Shown: positions 1 through 9,150 of the stretch, one piece after another
How positions within the stretch are numbered: the stretch's first letter is position 1
Layout of the letters: each line of letters starts with the position of its first letter
NCBI GenBank assembly: GCA_034931985.1
Contig: JAYGHB010000105.1
Location: 10,696 to 74,695, forward strand
Reading direction: 5' to 3'
DNA: 64,000 nt
Source of the DNA: Halotia wernerae
Lineage (GTDB): Bacteria > Cyanobacteriota > Cyanobacteriia > Cyanobacteriales > Nostocaceae
Notes under the pieces: generated by a model
Database searches by the model: none
Seen by the model: only the letters and a program-made list of their open reading frames with translations
Told to the model about the DNA's origin: nothing
Program-made: the position numbers and the translations under genes

Positions 1-1
1 T

Positions 2-355
2 GATCAAGTAGTCTTGGGTGGTTGGGCTGGATATACCAATAGTCGTATCCTGTCTGGTAATCGTGGAGATATTGACATTTGGAACTATGCCGTTACCCTC
101 GGCTTTCCTGACCTGGGTAAAAAAGGCAACTTAGCTGGTATTATCGCTGGTGTGGAACCTAGAGTAACAAGTTCTAGTGTTGCAGGGTTAGAAAGAGATA
201 GGGATACTTCCTATCACCTGGAAGCTTTTTACCAATACCAAATCAGTGACAATATCAGCATCACCCCTGGAGTCATCTGGCTGACCTCCCCAGATCATAA
301 TGATGACAACAATGATATTTTTATTGGTGCTTTGAGAACCACATTCAGTTTCTAA
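2..355 (+). CDS. Porin C-terminus (cyanobacterial SLH/OprB-type, iron-uptake porin family), 5'-truncated by the window edge
   Basis: Only the last ~117 residues are present; the reading frame is open back to base 2, so the start lies outside the window. The visible part has beta-barrel character: alternating polar and hydrophobic strands such as YHLEAFYQYQISDNISITPG, and a terminal strand FIGALRTTFSF ending in phenylalanine, the usual outer-membrane insertion signal. The pattern of a C-terminal barrel strand after a DNNDIF turn is that of the large SLH-domain/OprB porins of cyanobacteria, which sit in the outer membrane and pass inorganic ions or small solutes. The substrate cannot be told from this fragment. 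A strong intrinsic terminator follows about 110 bases downstream. Confidence 0.75.
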   Translation, partial: DQVVLGGWAGYTNSRILSGNRGDIDIWNYAVTLGFPDLGKKGNLAGIIAGVEPRVTSSSVAGLERDRDTSYHLEAFYQYQISDNISITPGVIWLTSPDHNDDNNDIFIGALRTTFSF

Positions 356-396
356 TTTTTCAGGACTTATGCACGGATTACGATTTTACGTCATTA

Positions 397-440
397 CGAG
401 CAAAGCGAAGTAATCGCAAAGGCTTAGTTTTCGTCACCCG
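397..440. repeat. Dispersed 44-bp repeat, copy 1 (copy 2 at 48007-48050)
   Basis: The core AAGCGAAGTAATCGCAAA followed by GGCTTAGTTTTCGTCAC recurs with few changes at 48007-48050 in the same orientation. Neither copy overlaps a gene. This is the style of short dispersed intergenic repeat found in large cyanobacterial genomes; its origin is unknown. The rest of the 356-664 gap holds the porin terminator and no recognisable gene. Confidence 0.6.
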
Positions 441-467
441 TTAAGGTAAGTCTTATTTTCAACAGAA

Positions 468-498
468 AAGACGCGAAGAACAACTTCGCGTCTTTTTT
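468..498 (+). terminator. Rho-independent terminator after the porin gene
   Basis: Perfect 11-bp stem AAGACGCGAAG / CTTCGCGTCTT with a 5-base loop (AACAA), followed by a run of T. It lies downstream of the porin stop codon and is oriented to end that transcript. Confidence 0.85.
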
Positions 499-664
499 AT
501 ATGATCTCAAAATTAAAACCCAGCATATTTGCCGGGTACAAAATCTCATCCCAAATTGTCGCTTTGAAAGGATACATTAGAGAGCGAGATTCTAGAAAGG
601 CTGCTCTCATTCCAAAACATAACCTAAAATAATGTCTATCTTTCGTTTTTTAGGGTGTATGAGC

Positions 665-1360
665 TTAAGCCATCTTTGACTTGCGCTTGACAAATGATCC
701 AGCACTCAAAGCACCGAAGGCTAACAGACCTAACATAGAACCAGGCTCAGGAACACTAGCTAGTCTGTAGGTATGGTTATCGCTTTCAAACGCACGACCG
801 TTAGATCTCAAAATTACCTTGTCAAAGGTTTCTCCCTTATCAGCTAATAAATTCACGAAAACATTGTCTGCATTGCTAGTCCAGCTACCAGTAGCTTCAG
901 CACCTGGAACATCTGCGCCGCTAAATGTTTTTAGCAAAGTACCGCCATTGTAGACATCTACAAAGTTATATGTGTCTACTGACCCCCAGTACAAACCAAA
1001 GTAATCAATAGCCTGAGCAAAGTTAATAGTTACAGAACCAGTACCTCCTGCAACGTTAGAACCTGCTGGTGAAATAGTCAGATATTTACTGGTATCGCCA
1101 AATGGGGTAGCATACGCGCCTGATTGGCTACCTTGCACGATTCCATTGGTTGCAGAGTAAGTTGCAAACCCGTTTGGATCAACTGCTGTACCTGAATTGA
1201 AGTCGATAACCTGAGATCCTACGATAGTAGATTTTGAACCTTCTCCTCCAACAGGTGCGCTACCTCCTATAGTTAAGCTCACAGCATTGGCTGGGTTAGC
1301 ACCCATGAAAACAACTGCTGTTCCGACTAAGGCTAATGACAGTTTTTGTAAAATAGACAT
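665..1360 (-). CDS. PEP-CTERM sorting domain protein, secreted
   Basis: 231 residues from the ATG at 1360; an upstream in-frame ATG at 1435 would add 25 residues, but the chosen start gives a clean signal peptide (MSILQKLSLALVG, cleavage near ANPANA). The C-terminus has the PEP-CTERM tripartite signal: the motif SVPEPGS, a short hydrophobic helix (LLAFGALSAGSF) and a basic end (VKRKSKMA). Such proteins are exported and processed by an exosortase-type system at the cell surface. The middle is a glycine- and aspartate-rich beta region without a recognised catalytic motif, resembling a lectin/jelly-roll-like surface domain. Function unknown; no exosortase gene is in this window. Confidence 0.85.
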   Translation of the reverse strand: MSILQKLSLALVGTAVVFMGANPANAVSLTIGGSAPVGGEGSKSTIVGSQVIDFNSGTAVDPNGFATYSATNGIVQGSQSGAYATPFGDTSKYLTISPAGSNVAGGTGSVTINFAQAIDYFGLYWGSVDTYNFVDVYNGGTLLKTFSGADVPGAEATGSWTSNADNVFVNLLADKGETFDKVILRSNGRAFESDNHTYRLASVPEPGSMLGLLAFGALSAGSFVKRKSKMA

Positions 1361-2006
1361 TGATTTGTTTCCTAGAACTTTTGCTATCCATAGATTGGCA
1401 CGTAAGGTTGCGATTTGTGTAGAGCTTAGAAACAATTTTTACACAAAAAAGGTATTTGAGTTTTTGAGTCTAAAGACGAGAAAAAGCCAATTCGTAATTA
1501 GGGTTCAAAGAATACTAATTCTGCAAAAAAATGAATAAATATACTGATAAACAAATTTGCTAATGTATTCATTATTGATATACAGTTACGGTTTTTAAGT
1601 AGAGTCTACTATTCAGCAAGCCCATTAGAGGTTAGAAAAAGAAAATCTATAGTTGATTTAACGGAGATCAAAAAAAAAGCTAGCGGTAATTACTTAAAAA
1701 TGACTATAGAAAAAGTAGTGCTTCTCCAATACCTTAGGAAAGTTTGGAGTTAATTGATAATAGTACTATCTTTGTTTATCCATCTAATTTCTAATTTTTA
1801 AAGAATTACCTCCTATACCTTTATGGTCAAGATTAAAGGCGGTGCAACAAGATAAAGTTTATTTGGTAAAAGTTTACTTGGTAAGCAATATTCCAATAGC
1901 AGCCAACAGTATACTTGACGATTGAAGTTGGTAAATTGCAAGAAGCGATCGCCAACTATAACGCTGCTAAAATAAATCCATAATTAATTGATGCTGTATT
2001 TATTTT
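1361..2006. other. Intergenic stretch, no gene recognised
   Basis: About 650 bases of AT-rich DNA between the divergent PEP-CTERM gene and the Uma2 remnant. It must contain the PEP-CTERM promoter. I see one HIP1-type motif (GCGATCGC near 1945) and no convincing ORF, RNA or repeat. Confidence 0.5.
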
Positions 2007-2222
2007 ATGACCATAGCTCAAGAATTAGATTCTCAAGAAGGCATCTTGCCAAATATTATATTTCCCCCTGGTGATTTATATAGTGATGAACCTCCCTTGG
2101 AAACTGAACTACATTTACGACAAATAATTTTGCTTTTGACATGTCTAGAATGGCTGTGGCGAGACAGAAATGATTTCTATGCAGCAGGAAACTTGACTAT
2201 CCAGCAAAGCCACACTTTATAG
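2007..2222 (+). pseudogene. Truncated Uma2/DUF820-family endonuclease-like gene (N-terminal remnant)
   Basis: 71 codons starting MTIAQELDSQEG and continuing through IIFPPGDLYSDEPPLETE and LEWLWRDRNDFYAAGNLTI. From memory of the family, this matches the N-terminus of cyanobacterial Uma2 (DUF820, PD-(D/E)XK nuclease-fold) proteins, which run to roughly 190-250 residues. Here the frame stops right after the conserved AGNLTI segment (QQSHTL, stop), before the region expected to carry the nuclease acidic residues. I therefore call it a remnant. The downstream bases do not restore an obvious frame. Confidence 0.65.
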
Positions 2223-2223
2223 A

Positions 2224-2255
2224 GTAAAAAAAAGACTAGCTTCCCACAGCTAGTC
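2224..2255 (-). terminator. Rho-independent terminator for the RqcH gene
   Basis: Read on the minus strand: GACTAGCT, a 6-base loop, AGCTAGTC, then a run of eight T. The stem is a perfect 8 bp. It lies about 190 bases beyond the stop of the minus-strand gene at 2446-4188 and is correctly oriented for it. Confidence 0.8.
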
Positions 2256-2445
2256 TGAAAAATATTCTTTTGCGTTGTCTTCTCAATAGAGCTAAAACCA
2301 AATTGCACGTTCCCAAAATGCAACGGGCAACTTTTCTTAACAATATTGTAACAGCCAGTACAGTTTTTTCGTAAACATTTACTAAAAAAGATGTTCTCCA
2401 AGAAAACTAACCTCTATCTTGCAGAATATTTATGAATGGAATTTT

Positions 2446-4188
2446 CTATCTCCTGCCTCCTTCAATATTGACTACCAACTGTGGTTTTCCCCACAAAATA
2501 CGCTCCTGTTTGTAAATAGCAATCCCTGGTTTCGCTCCTTTGGGTTTGTAAACGTGCTTTGGCTGAGTATAAACTACTGGTACTTGCTCACTCTGGCGAG
2601 CGCGACTGTAGTATGCAGCAAGATTTGCCACAAATTGCAAGTCATTTGCTTCTGGGACTGTCCCAGGCTCCAAACGTAGTAATAGATGGCTTCCGGGAAT
2701 TTCTTGAGTGTGAAACCACAAGTCATAATCTCCAGCTACACGAAAGGTCAATTGGTCATTTTGGCGATTGTTGCGACCGATTAAGACTTCAAAACCGTTA
2801 GGTGTGCGGTAACGGTAAAAGTTGGTGCTGGCGGTTTCGTTGGTATTGCGATTGCGGTATTCGGGATCTTCTAGATACTTTTGTCCAATTAGCTCGTCGC
2901 GGATTTCTTCAAGGGCTTGTAAATCTTCTATTGTTTGGTATTGGTCTATCTGAGCGATCGCAGCTTCAACTTGCTCTAAATATTCAATTTCTGCTTGCAC
3001 TTCCAAAAATAGCGGTTCGACGGCAATACGAGCGCGTTTTAGTTTTTGATGCTGTTTGTAAAGACGTTGGGCATTTTGTACAGCATTTTTATCTGGCTGG
3101 AGAGCGATCGCGATTGGCTGACTAGTCTCAAAATCAAGGAGGGTAATTTCTTTCATCCCTGGTTCCCAGTTTTGTAAATGCGCCATCAACAAATCTGCTT
3201 TTTGCCGATACTCATCTGCTTGATCTGATTGTCGCAAACGGTCTGCAAAATTTTGAGCTTTATTCCGTAATTTTGCCAGAATATTATTTAATTTCTGACT
3301 TAGTTGATGGCGCAACTGAGAGAATAATTGTTGATTGATCTGATCATTGTAATACTTAGCGAGTAGTGATTGGATGTCTTTTACTGGAGTAACTGCACCC
3401 CAACCCATGACAGTGTATCCATTTACAGTCCAAGCTGGTTGAAATTTATGTAATTCCAAGGCTTGTAGCCATTCTTGCCATTTTCCAAATAGCCTTTGCC
3501 AGTCATCGGGATTTAAGTTATCGATGGTGGCTTCAGGTGCTAAATTAGCTGCTACGAGCATTGACTCTACTAATGCAGAACTCAAGCCGCTATAACTTTT
3601 TAACAACTGACGCTTAATTACTCCTGGTACTAAGCTGACTCGTTCTTGCCAGCGTTCTTGTGATTCCCTCAAACTGGGAACAGTCCCGGTGAGTTTTGGC
3701 GGTGGTTCATAAGGCTGTCCGGTTTGAATGGGACGGACACTCGACTGTTGCTGACTAACTTGATGGGCAGCAGTAATAATGAGATTGCTGGCATCGGTGA
3801 GGATGACATTGCTGTATTTGCCCATAACTTCTACATATATATGATGTAGAGCGCTTTCTCCAGGGCGAGGGGCAAATTGTAAATCAATCACACGCTCCCA
3901 AGGAGCGATCGCCTCAATTGCCACCAATGCCAAACCATTCAATTGGTGTACTAGTTGTTGGCTGAAGGTGAAAGTATCAGGCGATCGCGGTGGCGGCTCG
4001 CCAATGCAAATGCGCGCAGCTTGGGGATGCCAGGAAATCTCTAACCAACCCCTTTGTTTGAGAGTGCGTAATGCCACAGCAATAGTGTAGCGATCGCGCT
4101 GATAAACTTGTTCTAAGCGCGATGGTAGCCAGTGAGCGCGTAGTTCGCTACAAGCGGCTGCGAGAGTGGTAAAGTCAACTGGTTGCAC
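2446..4188 (-). CDS. rqcH: NFACT family protein RqcH (Rqc2 homolog), ribosome-associated quality control
   Basis: 580 residues, typical of bacterial NFACT/FbpA proteins. The N-terminal NFACT-N region (about 1-270) starts MQPVDFTTLAAACSEL and contains the conserved stretch RPGESALHHIYVEVMGKYSN. A coiled coil spans about 290-440, and the C-terminal NFACT-R (DUF814) domain about 465-575 has the signature FEVLIGRNNRQND and DLWFHTQEIPGSHLLL. In bacteria RqcH binds obstructed 50S subunits carrying peptidyl-tRNA and recruits tRNA-Ala to add C-terminal alanine tails that mark stalled nascent chains for proteolysis. The older name fibronectin-binding protein is misleading here. It is monocistronic with its own terminator. 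Confidence 0.93.
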   Translation of the reverse strand: MQPVDFTTLAAACSELRAHWLPSRLEQVYQRDRYTIAVALRTLKQRGWLEISWHPQAARICIGEPPPRSPDTFTFSQQLVHQLNGLALVAIEAIAPWERVIDLQFAPRPGESALHHIYVEVMGKYSNVILTDASNLIITAAHQVSQQQSSVRPIQTGQPYEPPPKLTGTVPSLRESQERWQERVSLVPGVIKRQLLKSYSGLSSALVESMLVAANLAPEATIDNLNPDDWQRLFGKWQEWLQALELHKFQPAWTVNGYTVMGWGAVTPVKDIQSLLAKYYNDQINQQLFSQLRHQLSQKLNNILAKLRNKAQNFADRLRQSDQADEYRQKADLLMAHLQNWEPGMKEITLLDFETSQPIAIALQPDKNAVQNAQRLYKQHQKLKRARIAVEPLFLEVQAEIEYLEQVEAAIAQIDQYQTIEDLQALEEIRDELIGQKYLEDPEYRNRNTNETASTNFYRYRTPNGFEVLIGRNNRQNDQLTFRVAGDYDLWFHTQEIPGSHLLLRLEPGTVPEANDLQFVANLAAYYSRARQSEQVPVVYTQPKHVYKPKGAKPGIAIYKQERILWGKPQLVVNIEGGRR

Positions 4189-4387
4189 AACAATTAGCCG
4201 TTGGCGTTCAAGCGTCGATGCTCAGTATATGCTATCTTCTCTGGCTTGGTGTGGAATAACGCAAAAAAAGGGAATAGGGTATGGGGGACAGGGTACAGGC
4301 TTGACCCACTGCTATGCCAATACATTTAGCTGAATCATATCGCTGTTAATCCTCACATACTAGAACTGCGATCGCGGTCAGTACAGA

Positions 4388-4591
4388 CTTGACTGGATAG
4401 AAGCAATCCTGCTGCAAACTGCCCAGCAGCAGCAAGCTAACACTCAAGCAATTTCTAGACTGGAAGCCAATCAAGAAAGTATTCAGCAAAACGCTGTTGC
4501 TATGGGTGAGCTACGGCAAAAACTTAAAGACAGCATTAGTCATTTAGTAGGGGTAATTGGTGATTTTGCAGAGGAGAACAAGAGCGAGTGA
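4388..4591 (+). pseudogene. Remnant of a small coiled-coil protein gene, no start codon
   Basis: One open frame encodes LDWIEAILLQTAQQQQ, then Gln/Ala-rich heptads (RLEANQESIQQNAVAMGELR), and ends FAEENKSE. The frame is closed upstream by a stop and has no ATG or GTG near its beginning. It resembles the short coiled-coil hypotheticals common in cyanobacteria that begin with a helix of the form (F/L)DxIEALLLQTAQQQ; that comparison is from memory. I read it as a decayed copy that lost its 5' end. The rest of the 4189-4778 gap has only a small hairpin (CGGGTTT / AAACCCG at 4698-4714). Confidence 0.45.
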
Positions 4592-4778
4592 CATTTCAAG
4601 CAGAAATTCGGCGGATTTGGGAATATCTATTCTGACAATTTGGTAATGGCAGTAGTCCACCAAGGTAACCACAACCGCATGAAAGGAGTTGCAGGTTCGG
4701 GTTTCCAAAACCCGATAATTAAAATCAGGGGTTTCAAATAAACGCTAAAATCAATTCAGCCTTTGTATTGTCGCGGTT

Positions 4779-6542
4779 GTGTCCCACATCACACAGAGCG
4801 CTGTTCACTGCATAAATCCTGACTGTCAACGTCCTTATCCTCAGCCTTGGGGAAACAAGTTTTGCAACAGCTGTGGCGCGGTGTTACAGTTGCTAGATCG
4901 CTATGTCCCAGTCCAGCCCTTAGGTTCGGGAGGGTTCGCCCAAATTTACACAGTTTGGGATCAAAAAACCCAGACAGAGAAAGTGCTGAAAGTTTTGGTG
5001 GACAATTCACCAAAGGCACTAGAATTATTCACGCAAGAGGCAGCAGTTTTAATCAATTTGCGGCATCCTGGTGTTCCTAAAGTCGATGCCGATGGTTATT
5101 TTCAAGTAAATTTGATTAGTCCAAAACCGCGCCAACTAGCTTGTCTGGTGATGGAAAAAATTAATGGCCAGACTCTTCAGGAAGTACTAGAAAATTATCC
5201 TCAAGGGTGTCCAGAGGAGTTGGTATTAAGCTGGTTCGCCCAGGCTGTAAAGATTCTACAGGAATTACACAAACGTCAGATTATTCACCGCGATATTAAA
5301 CCTTCAAATTTGATGCTGCGGACTACTGCACCTACTGCACCTCCTTTGAATCAAGGAGGAAGTGGCTGGGAACAACTAGTACTGATTGATTTTGGTGGGG
5401 CAAAACAATTTGATACAGCAATGTTACGCCGAGAATCTAGTTCAACTCGGTTATTTTCTTCTGGCTACAGTCCACCAGAACAGGTAATTGGGGGAAATGT
5501 AGGGCCTGCGGTTGATTTTTATGCTCTTGGTCGGACGATGATTGAATTACTCACAGGTAAGTATCCGCCAAAGTTAGAAGATCCCCAGAGTGGTAAATTG
5601 CGCTGGCGTAACAGAGTAAATGTAAATCGGGATCTGGCAGACTTATTAGATGAAATGGTGCAGGAGGATGTGCGATCGCGTCCGGCAAATGCAGCTATGA
5701 TTCAAAAACGCTTGGTAAAAATTACCAAAGGATCATCACAGCCAAGGTTCTTTTCTCAACTTCAGGATTCTGTTAGGCAAGTTTTCACGCAAACTTCTAG
5801 CCAATTTACACTGCTAACCCAAACTGTTGAGCAAGCTTTAGCAGGTTTTAGCCAAGCTGTAGGCACAACAGTTATTTTGATAGCTAAAGCAATTCTGAAA
5901 GTATTACAAGCCTGTTTAGCGACAATTTGGGCAATGCTGCTAACTGGTATTGGAGCTGGTACAGGTGCGATCACTGGCTTAATTTTGGGGCGTAAGACAA
6001 TTTTAGGTGATCGCGTTGCCGAATATATTTTTCATCAGATACCTGAATTAGTTCCAAATGCCCAAACTGCTGTAGGGACACAAATTATCATGTTTGCCGC
6101 CGCAGGTTTGGGTACAGCATTGGGACTAACAGTATCAGGATGTTTTGGTCAACGTCGGCGGTTTTTGATAGCTTCCATCATGGGTTTGATTAGCTATGGG
6201 TTCGGCTGGTTATTTTTGCAGTTAATCATGTCAGCCGATAACAGTGGAGGTCTGGTGGGAGTTATTTTAGTTGCCGTTTTCTTATTCACCCTGAGTTTAG
6301 GCTTTCGCAGCCACCACATTGTTTACGCTGTAGTAACTGCAATTGGTACTGCCAGCATTTTTGCAGGTCTAACCATTTTAGGGATTTCAAATACTGGCTG
6401 GCAATTTTCCAGTCAGACCCTCTCCTCAGGATTACTCGTGCCTATTGCTTTTTTTAGTTTTGTGGGCGTTTTGATGAGCTTTTGGTTGGGGGTGAGTTAT
6501 TACCTGATTGTGCCTGGACTACGCTTTTTAGGATGGCGTTAA
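4779..6542 (+). CDS. Serine/threonine protein kinase with N-terminal zinc ribbon and C-terminal membrane segments
   Basis: 587 residues from a GTG start. Residues 11-33 form a four-cysteine zinc ribbon (CINPDC...CNSCG). A Hanks-type kinase domain follows: glycine loop GSGGFA at 49-54, candidate ATP lysine K71, catalytic loop HRDIKPSN at 170-177, DFG at 204-206 and the activation-segment end YSPPEQ near 230. All catalytic residues are present, so it should be active. The C-terminal ~200 residues hold several hydrophobic segments (AMLLTGIGAGTGAITGLILG; IGLISYGFGWLFLQLIM-like) that should anchor it in the membrane. Zinc-ribbon kinases of this layout are common in Nostocales; the substrate is unknown. 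It is followed by a hairpin terminator. Confidence 0.9.
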   Translation: MSHITQSAVHCINPDCQRPYPQPWGNKFCNSCGAVLQLLDRYVPVQPLGSGGFAQIYTVWDQKTQTEKVLKVLVDNSPKALELFTQEAAVLINLRHPGVPKVDADGYFQVNLISPKPRQLACLVMEKINGQTLQEVLENYPQGCPEELVLSWFAQAVKILQELHKRQIIHRDIKPSNLMLRTTAPTAPPLNQGGSGWEQLVLIDFGGAKQFDTAMLRRESSSTRLFSSGYSPPEQVIGGNVGPAVDFYALGRTMIELLTGKYPPKLEDPQSGKLRWRNRVNVNRDLADLLDEMVQEDVRSRPANAAMIQKRLVKITKGSSQPRFFSQLQDSVRQVFTQTSSQFTLLTQTVEQALAGFSQAVGTTVILIAKAILKVLQACLATIWAMLLTGIGAGTGAITGLILGRKTILGDRVAEYIFHQIPELVPNAQTAVGTQIIMFAAAGLGTALGLTVSGCFGQRRRFLIASIMGLISYGFGWLFLQLIMSADNSGGLVGVILVAVFLFTLSLGFRSHHIVYAVVTAIGTASIFAGLTILGISNTGWQFSSQTLSSGLLVPIAFFSFVGVLMSFWLGVSYYLIVPGLRFLGWR

Positions 6543-6560
6543 TCATACACCCAAAAACAA

Positions 6561-6599
6561 GATCCCCCCAGCCGCTTTGTTTCTCCAGCTAGGGGGATC
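6561..6599 (+). terminator. Hairpin after the kinase gene, probable terminator
   Basis: GATCCCCC and GGGGGATC form an 8-bp GC-rich stem around a 23-base loop, 18 bases after the kinase stop. There is no clean T run (GTATATTTGG follows), so it may be a weak terminator or a stabilising hairpin. Confidence 0.5.
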
Positions 6600-6822
6600 G
6601 TATATTTGGTAGTCTATAATTGGTTCAGTATAGTTGAGTCGCTTACGATTCGATTCTAAAGCTTAGATTGAGCTTTGAGTAGTCTAATCACCAGAATTTA
6701 TAGTATTTTTATAGCTACTTCACCACCACTTCATCTAGGTGATTCACCGAGAAAGTTGTTTATGTTAAGTATGATGCTGAGAGACGTTTAATTTCTCATC
6801 CATAACAGTAAACGTAAAAAAT

Positions 6823-7386
6823 ATGAAGTTCAAGATTGTAGCTACCATTATTCTGTTAGCTTGTTTCGGATTGACAAAGCAAGCTTTTGCATTTAGCCCG
6901 CAGGATGTGGAGCAGCTGAAGGTGACTAATGACTGTCCTAGGTGCGATTTGAGTGGTGCTGACCTCACTCAACTAAATTTGGGTGGAGCTAATTTACGCG
7001 GGGCTAATTTAAATAGAGCAATCTTATCTCAAGTAAATCTTACAAATGCAGATCTTACAAGTGCAAATCTAGAAGGTGCTTTGCTGAATTCTGCTAATTT
7101 AACTGGTGCTTCATTAACAGGCACAAATTTAAAATTAGCCTCCCTGGAAAATGCTGATCTGTCTTTTGCCGGTTTCCTCAGTGCTAATTTAGAAGCAGCT
7201 AACTTAAAAGATGCGAGATTGCTGTTCACTAATTTTCGGGGAGCTAACTTTCGATTGACAACTCTAACCAATGGCTTAGTCACTTCCAACAAACCTTATG
7301 ACTGGTCGTTAGAGCGCGTAACTCTGCGAGAGTGTAACAAGTTTAGAACTGGAAATGTCCCAGGCACAACTTGTTACGCCAAATAA
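6823..7386 (+). CDS. Secreted pentapeptide-repeat protein
   Basis: 187 residues. Residues 1-23 are a signal peptide (MKFKIVATIILLACFGLTKQ, cleavage after AFA). From about 44 to 150 there are around 20 consecutive A(D/N)LxX repeats (e.g. ANLRGANLNRA, ADLTSANLEGA) that fold as a right-handed quadrilateral beta helix. Cysteines flank the solenoid (CPRC near 38-41, and two near the end), which could form disulfides in the periplasm or thylakoid lumen. Exported pentapeptide proteins of this size occur in many cyanobacteria, some lumenal. The molecular role is unknown. It is transcribed alone. Confidence 0.85.
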   Translation: MKFKIVATIILLACFGLTKQAFAFSPQDVEQLKVTNDCPRCDLSGADLTQLNLGGANLRGANLNRAILSQVNLTNADLTSANLEGALLNSANLTGASLTGTNLKLASLENADLSFAGFLSANLEAANLKDARLLFTNFRGANFRLTTLTNGLVTSNKPYDWSLERVTLRECNKFRTGNVPGTTCYAK

Positions 7387-7555
7387 AAAACTACGTCCAC
7401 AAGGGGCATTGGGCATTGGGAATAGGTTATTATTCTCTTCCCTTGCTCCCCCTGCTCCCTTTCCTCTTCCTTCACCTTTTGCAGTAGAACAAAATACTTT
7501 TGTTGATTAACACTTCTTTATCATGGGAAAAAAGCCTGTAAACTAAACTTGAGCA

Positions 7556-8737
7556 ATGCTAACCCGTATTAAAGACTTAGCCACAAAACTAGCGCCCCGC
7601 TTAATTGAGATTCGCCGCCACATCCACTCTCATCCAGAACTCAGCGGTCAAGAGTACCAAACATCTGCCTTCGTTGCTGGTGTTTTATCTTCTAGTGGTC
7701 TCCATGTACAAGAAGGAATTGGTAAAACTGGTGTCATTGGAGAACTGCAAAATACTGGCAAAGATCACCGCTTATTAGCAATTCGTACCGATATGGATGC
7801 TTTACCCATTCAAGAACGTACAGGTTTGGAATATGCCTCTCGTACAGAAGGCGTAATGCACGCTTGTGGTCATGATGTTCACACCACTGTCGGGTTAGGA
7901 ACAGCAATGGTGCTATCTCAGGTGGCTGAGGAGTTGAGTGGTAAAGTGCGGTTTTTATTTCAGCCAGCAGAGGAAATTGCCCAAGGAGCAAGCTGGATGG
8001 TAAAAGATGGGGCAATGGAAAAAGTCTCTGCGGTCTTAGGGATTCATGTTTTTCCTTCCATACCAGCAGGTTCTATTGGTGTGCGTTACGGGGCATTAAC
8101 AGCAGCTGCGGATGATTTAGAGATTATTATTTTTGGAGAATCAGGGCATGGAGCGCGTCCTTATGAGGCAATTGATGCAATTTGGATTGCCTCACAAGTT
8201 ATTACTGCGCTGCAACAAGCGATTAGCCGGACACAAAATCCCTTACGTCCGGTAGTATTGAGTATAGGTAAGATTAATGGTGGCCGAGCGCCAAACGTGA
8301 TTGCTGATCAAGTGCAGTTATTAGGAACTGTGCGATCGCTCCACCCTGAAACCCGCGCCCAGCTTTCTAATTGGATTGAAAATATTGTCGCTAATATCTG
8401 TCATGCCTACGGAGCGCGTTATCAAGTCAATTATCGCCAAGGCGTGCCTAGCGTGCAGAATGATTATACCCTAACGCAATTATTGCAATCATCTGCCGAA
8501 GAAGCTTGGAGTAGCGATCGCGTCCAAGTTTTACCCGAACCTTCTCTTGGCGCTGAAGATTTTTCTGTTTATTTGGAACATGCCCCAGGTTCGATGTTTC
8601 GCTTGGGTGTAGGCTATAAAGATAGAATTATCAACCACCCATTACATCATCCCGAATTTGAAGTTGATGAATCTGCGATTATCACCGGGGTTGTAACTAT
8701 GTCATATACGGCGTATAAGTTTTGGCAGCAAGAATAA
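7556..8737 (+). CDS. M20 family metallo-amidohydrolase (hippurate hydrolase / IAA-amino acid hydrolase-like)
   Basis: 393 residues, standard length for the M20D group. The start region LIEIRRHIHSHPELSGQE and the metal site are typical: MHACGHDVHTT (C104, H106), FQPAEE (E139/E140), GIHVFP near 167, and a C-terminal H in NHPLHHPEF. These ligands bind a di-metal centre that hydrolyses the amide bond of N-acyl amino acids. The inserted dimerisation domain lies about 180-290. In plants the same fold releases auxin from amino-acid conjugates; the substrate in this organism cannot be assigned. Flanking genes give no pathway hint and it appears monocistronic. Confidence 0.9.
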   Translation: MLTRIKDLATKLAPRLIEIRRHIHSHPELSGQEYQTSAFVAGVLSSSGLHVQEGIGKTGVIGELQNTGKDHRLLAIRTDMDALPIQERTGLEYASRTEGVMHACGHDVHTTVGLGTAMVLSQVAEELSGKVRFLFQPAEEIAQGASWMVKDGAMEKVSAVLGIHVFPSIPAGSIGVRYGALTAAADDLEIIIFGESGHGARPYEAIDAIWIASQVITALQQAISRTQNPLRPVVLSIGKINGGRAPNVIADQVQLLGTVRSLHPETRAQLSNWIENIVANICHAYGARYQVNYRQGVPSVQNDYTLTQLLQSSAEEAWSSDRVQVLPEPSLGAEDFSVYLEHAPGSMFRLGVGYKDRIINHPLHHPEFEVDESAIITGVVTMSYTAYKFWQQE

Positions 8738-8970
8738 ATATTTAAGTATTTCGCCGTAAGTCTCCCATCATAACGGTAATATCATGTCCGGCTTATTAGT
8801 TATGAATCCCGCATCTGTGCAAAAACCTGAAAACTCTTTCTCCCCCTGCCCCCTGCCCCCTGCGGTCTTAATGATAAGTCTTTACCCGAACACGATATAA
8901 TTCGTTTATTGGTGGGACATGAAAACGATAAAAGTATTGATTAAATTACCGGGTAGTAGATGCGATCGCC

Positions 8971-9040
8971 CTACAGCCCTTCTCCTAAAGGAGACGCTAC
9001 GCGTAGCTTGCCTAAGCGCAGGGGTATGGGCATCCTACGG
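8971..9040. repeat. 70-bp dispersed repeat, copy 1 (copy 2 at 52012-52081)
   Basis: The two copies are the same length, lie in direct orientation and differ at only a few positions. Both contain the palindrome GCTACGCGTAGC and the segment TAAGCGCAGGGGTA. Both are intergenic. Such units belong to the highly iterated palindromic repeats of Nostocales genomes. Confidence 0.75.
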
Positions 9041-9070
9041 CGGGCGTTGGCGCAGCGATCGCTATTTGTA

Positions 9071-9150
9071 ATATAGCTATTGCCAGTTAGGTTAGGACAT
9101 AAACTGAGCATACAACCCTGACACCATGAGACTTTCAAGTCTATCCCCCG
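9071..9150. repeat. 80-bp dispersed repeat, copy 1 (copy 2 at 33862-33941)
   Basis: Shared blocks include TTAGGACATAAACTGA and GAGACTTTCAA / CAGACTTTCAA in the same order and spacing; identity by eye is roughly 80 percent. Neither copy has obvious terminal inverted repeats. Possibly an end of a decayed mobile element; the family is not recognised. Confidence 0.6.
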
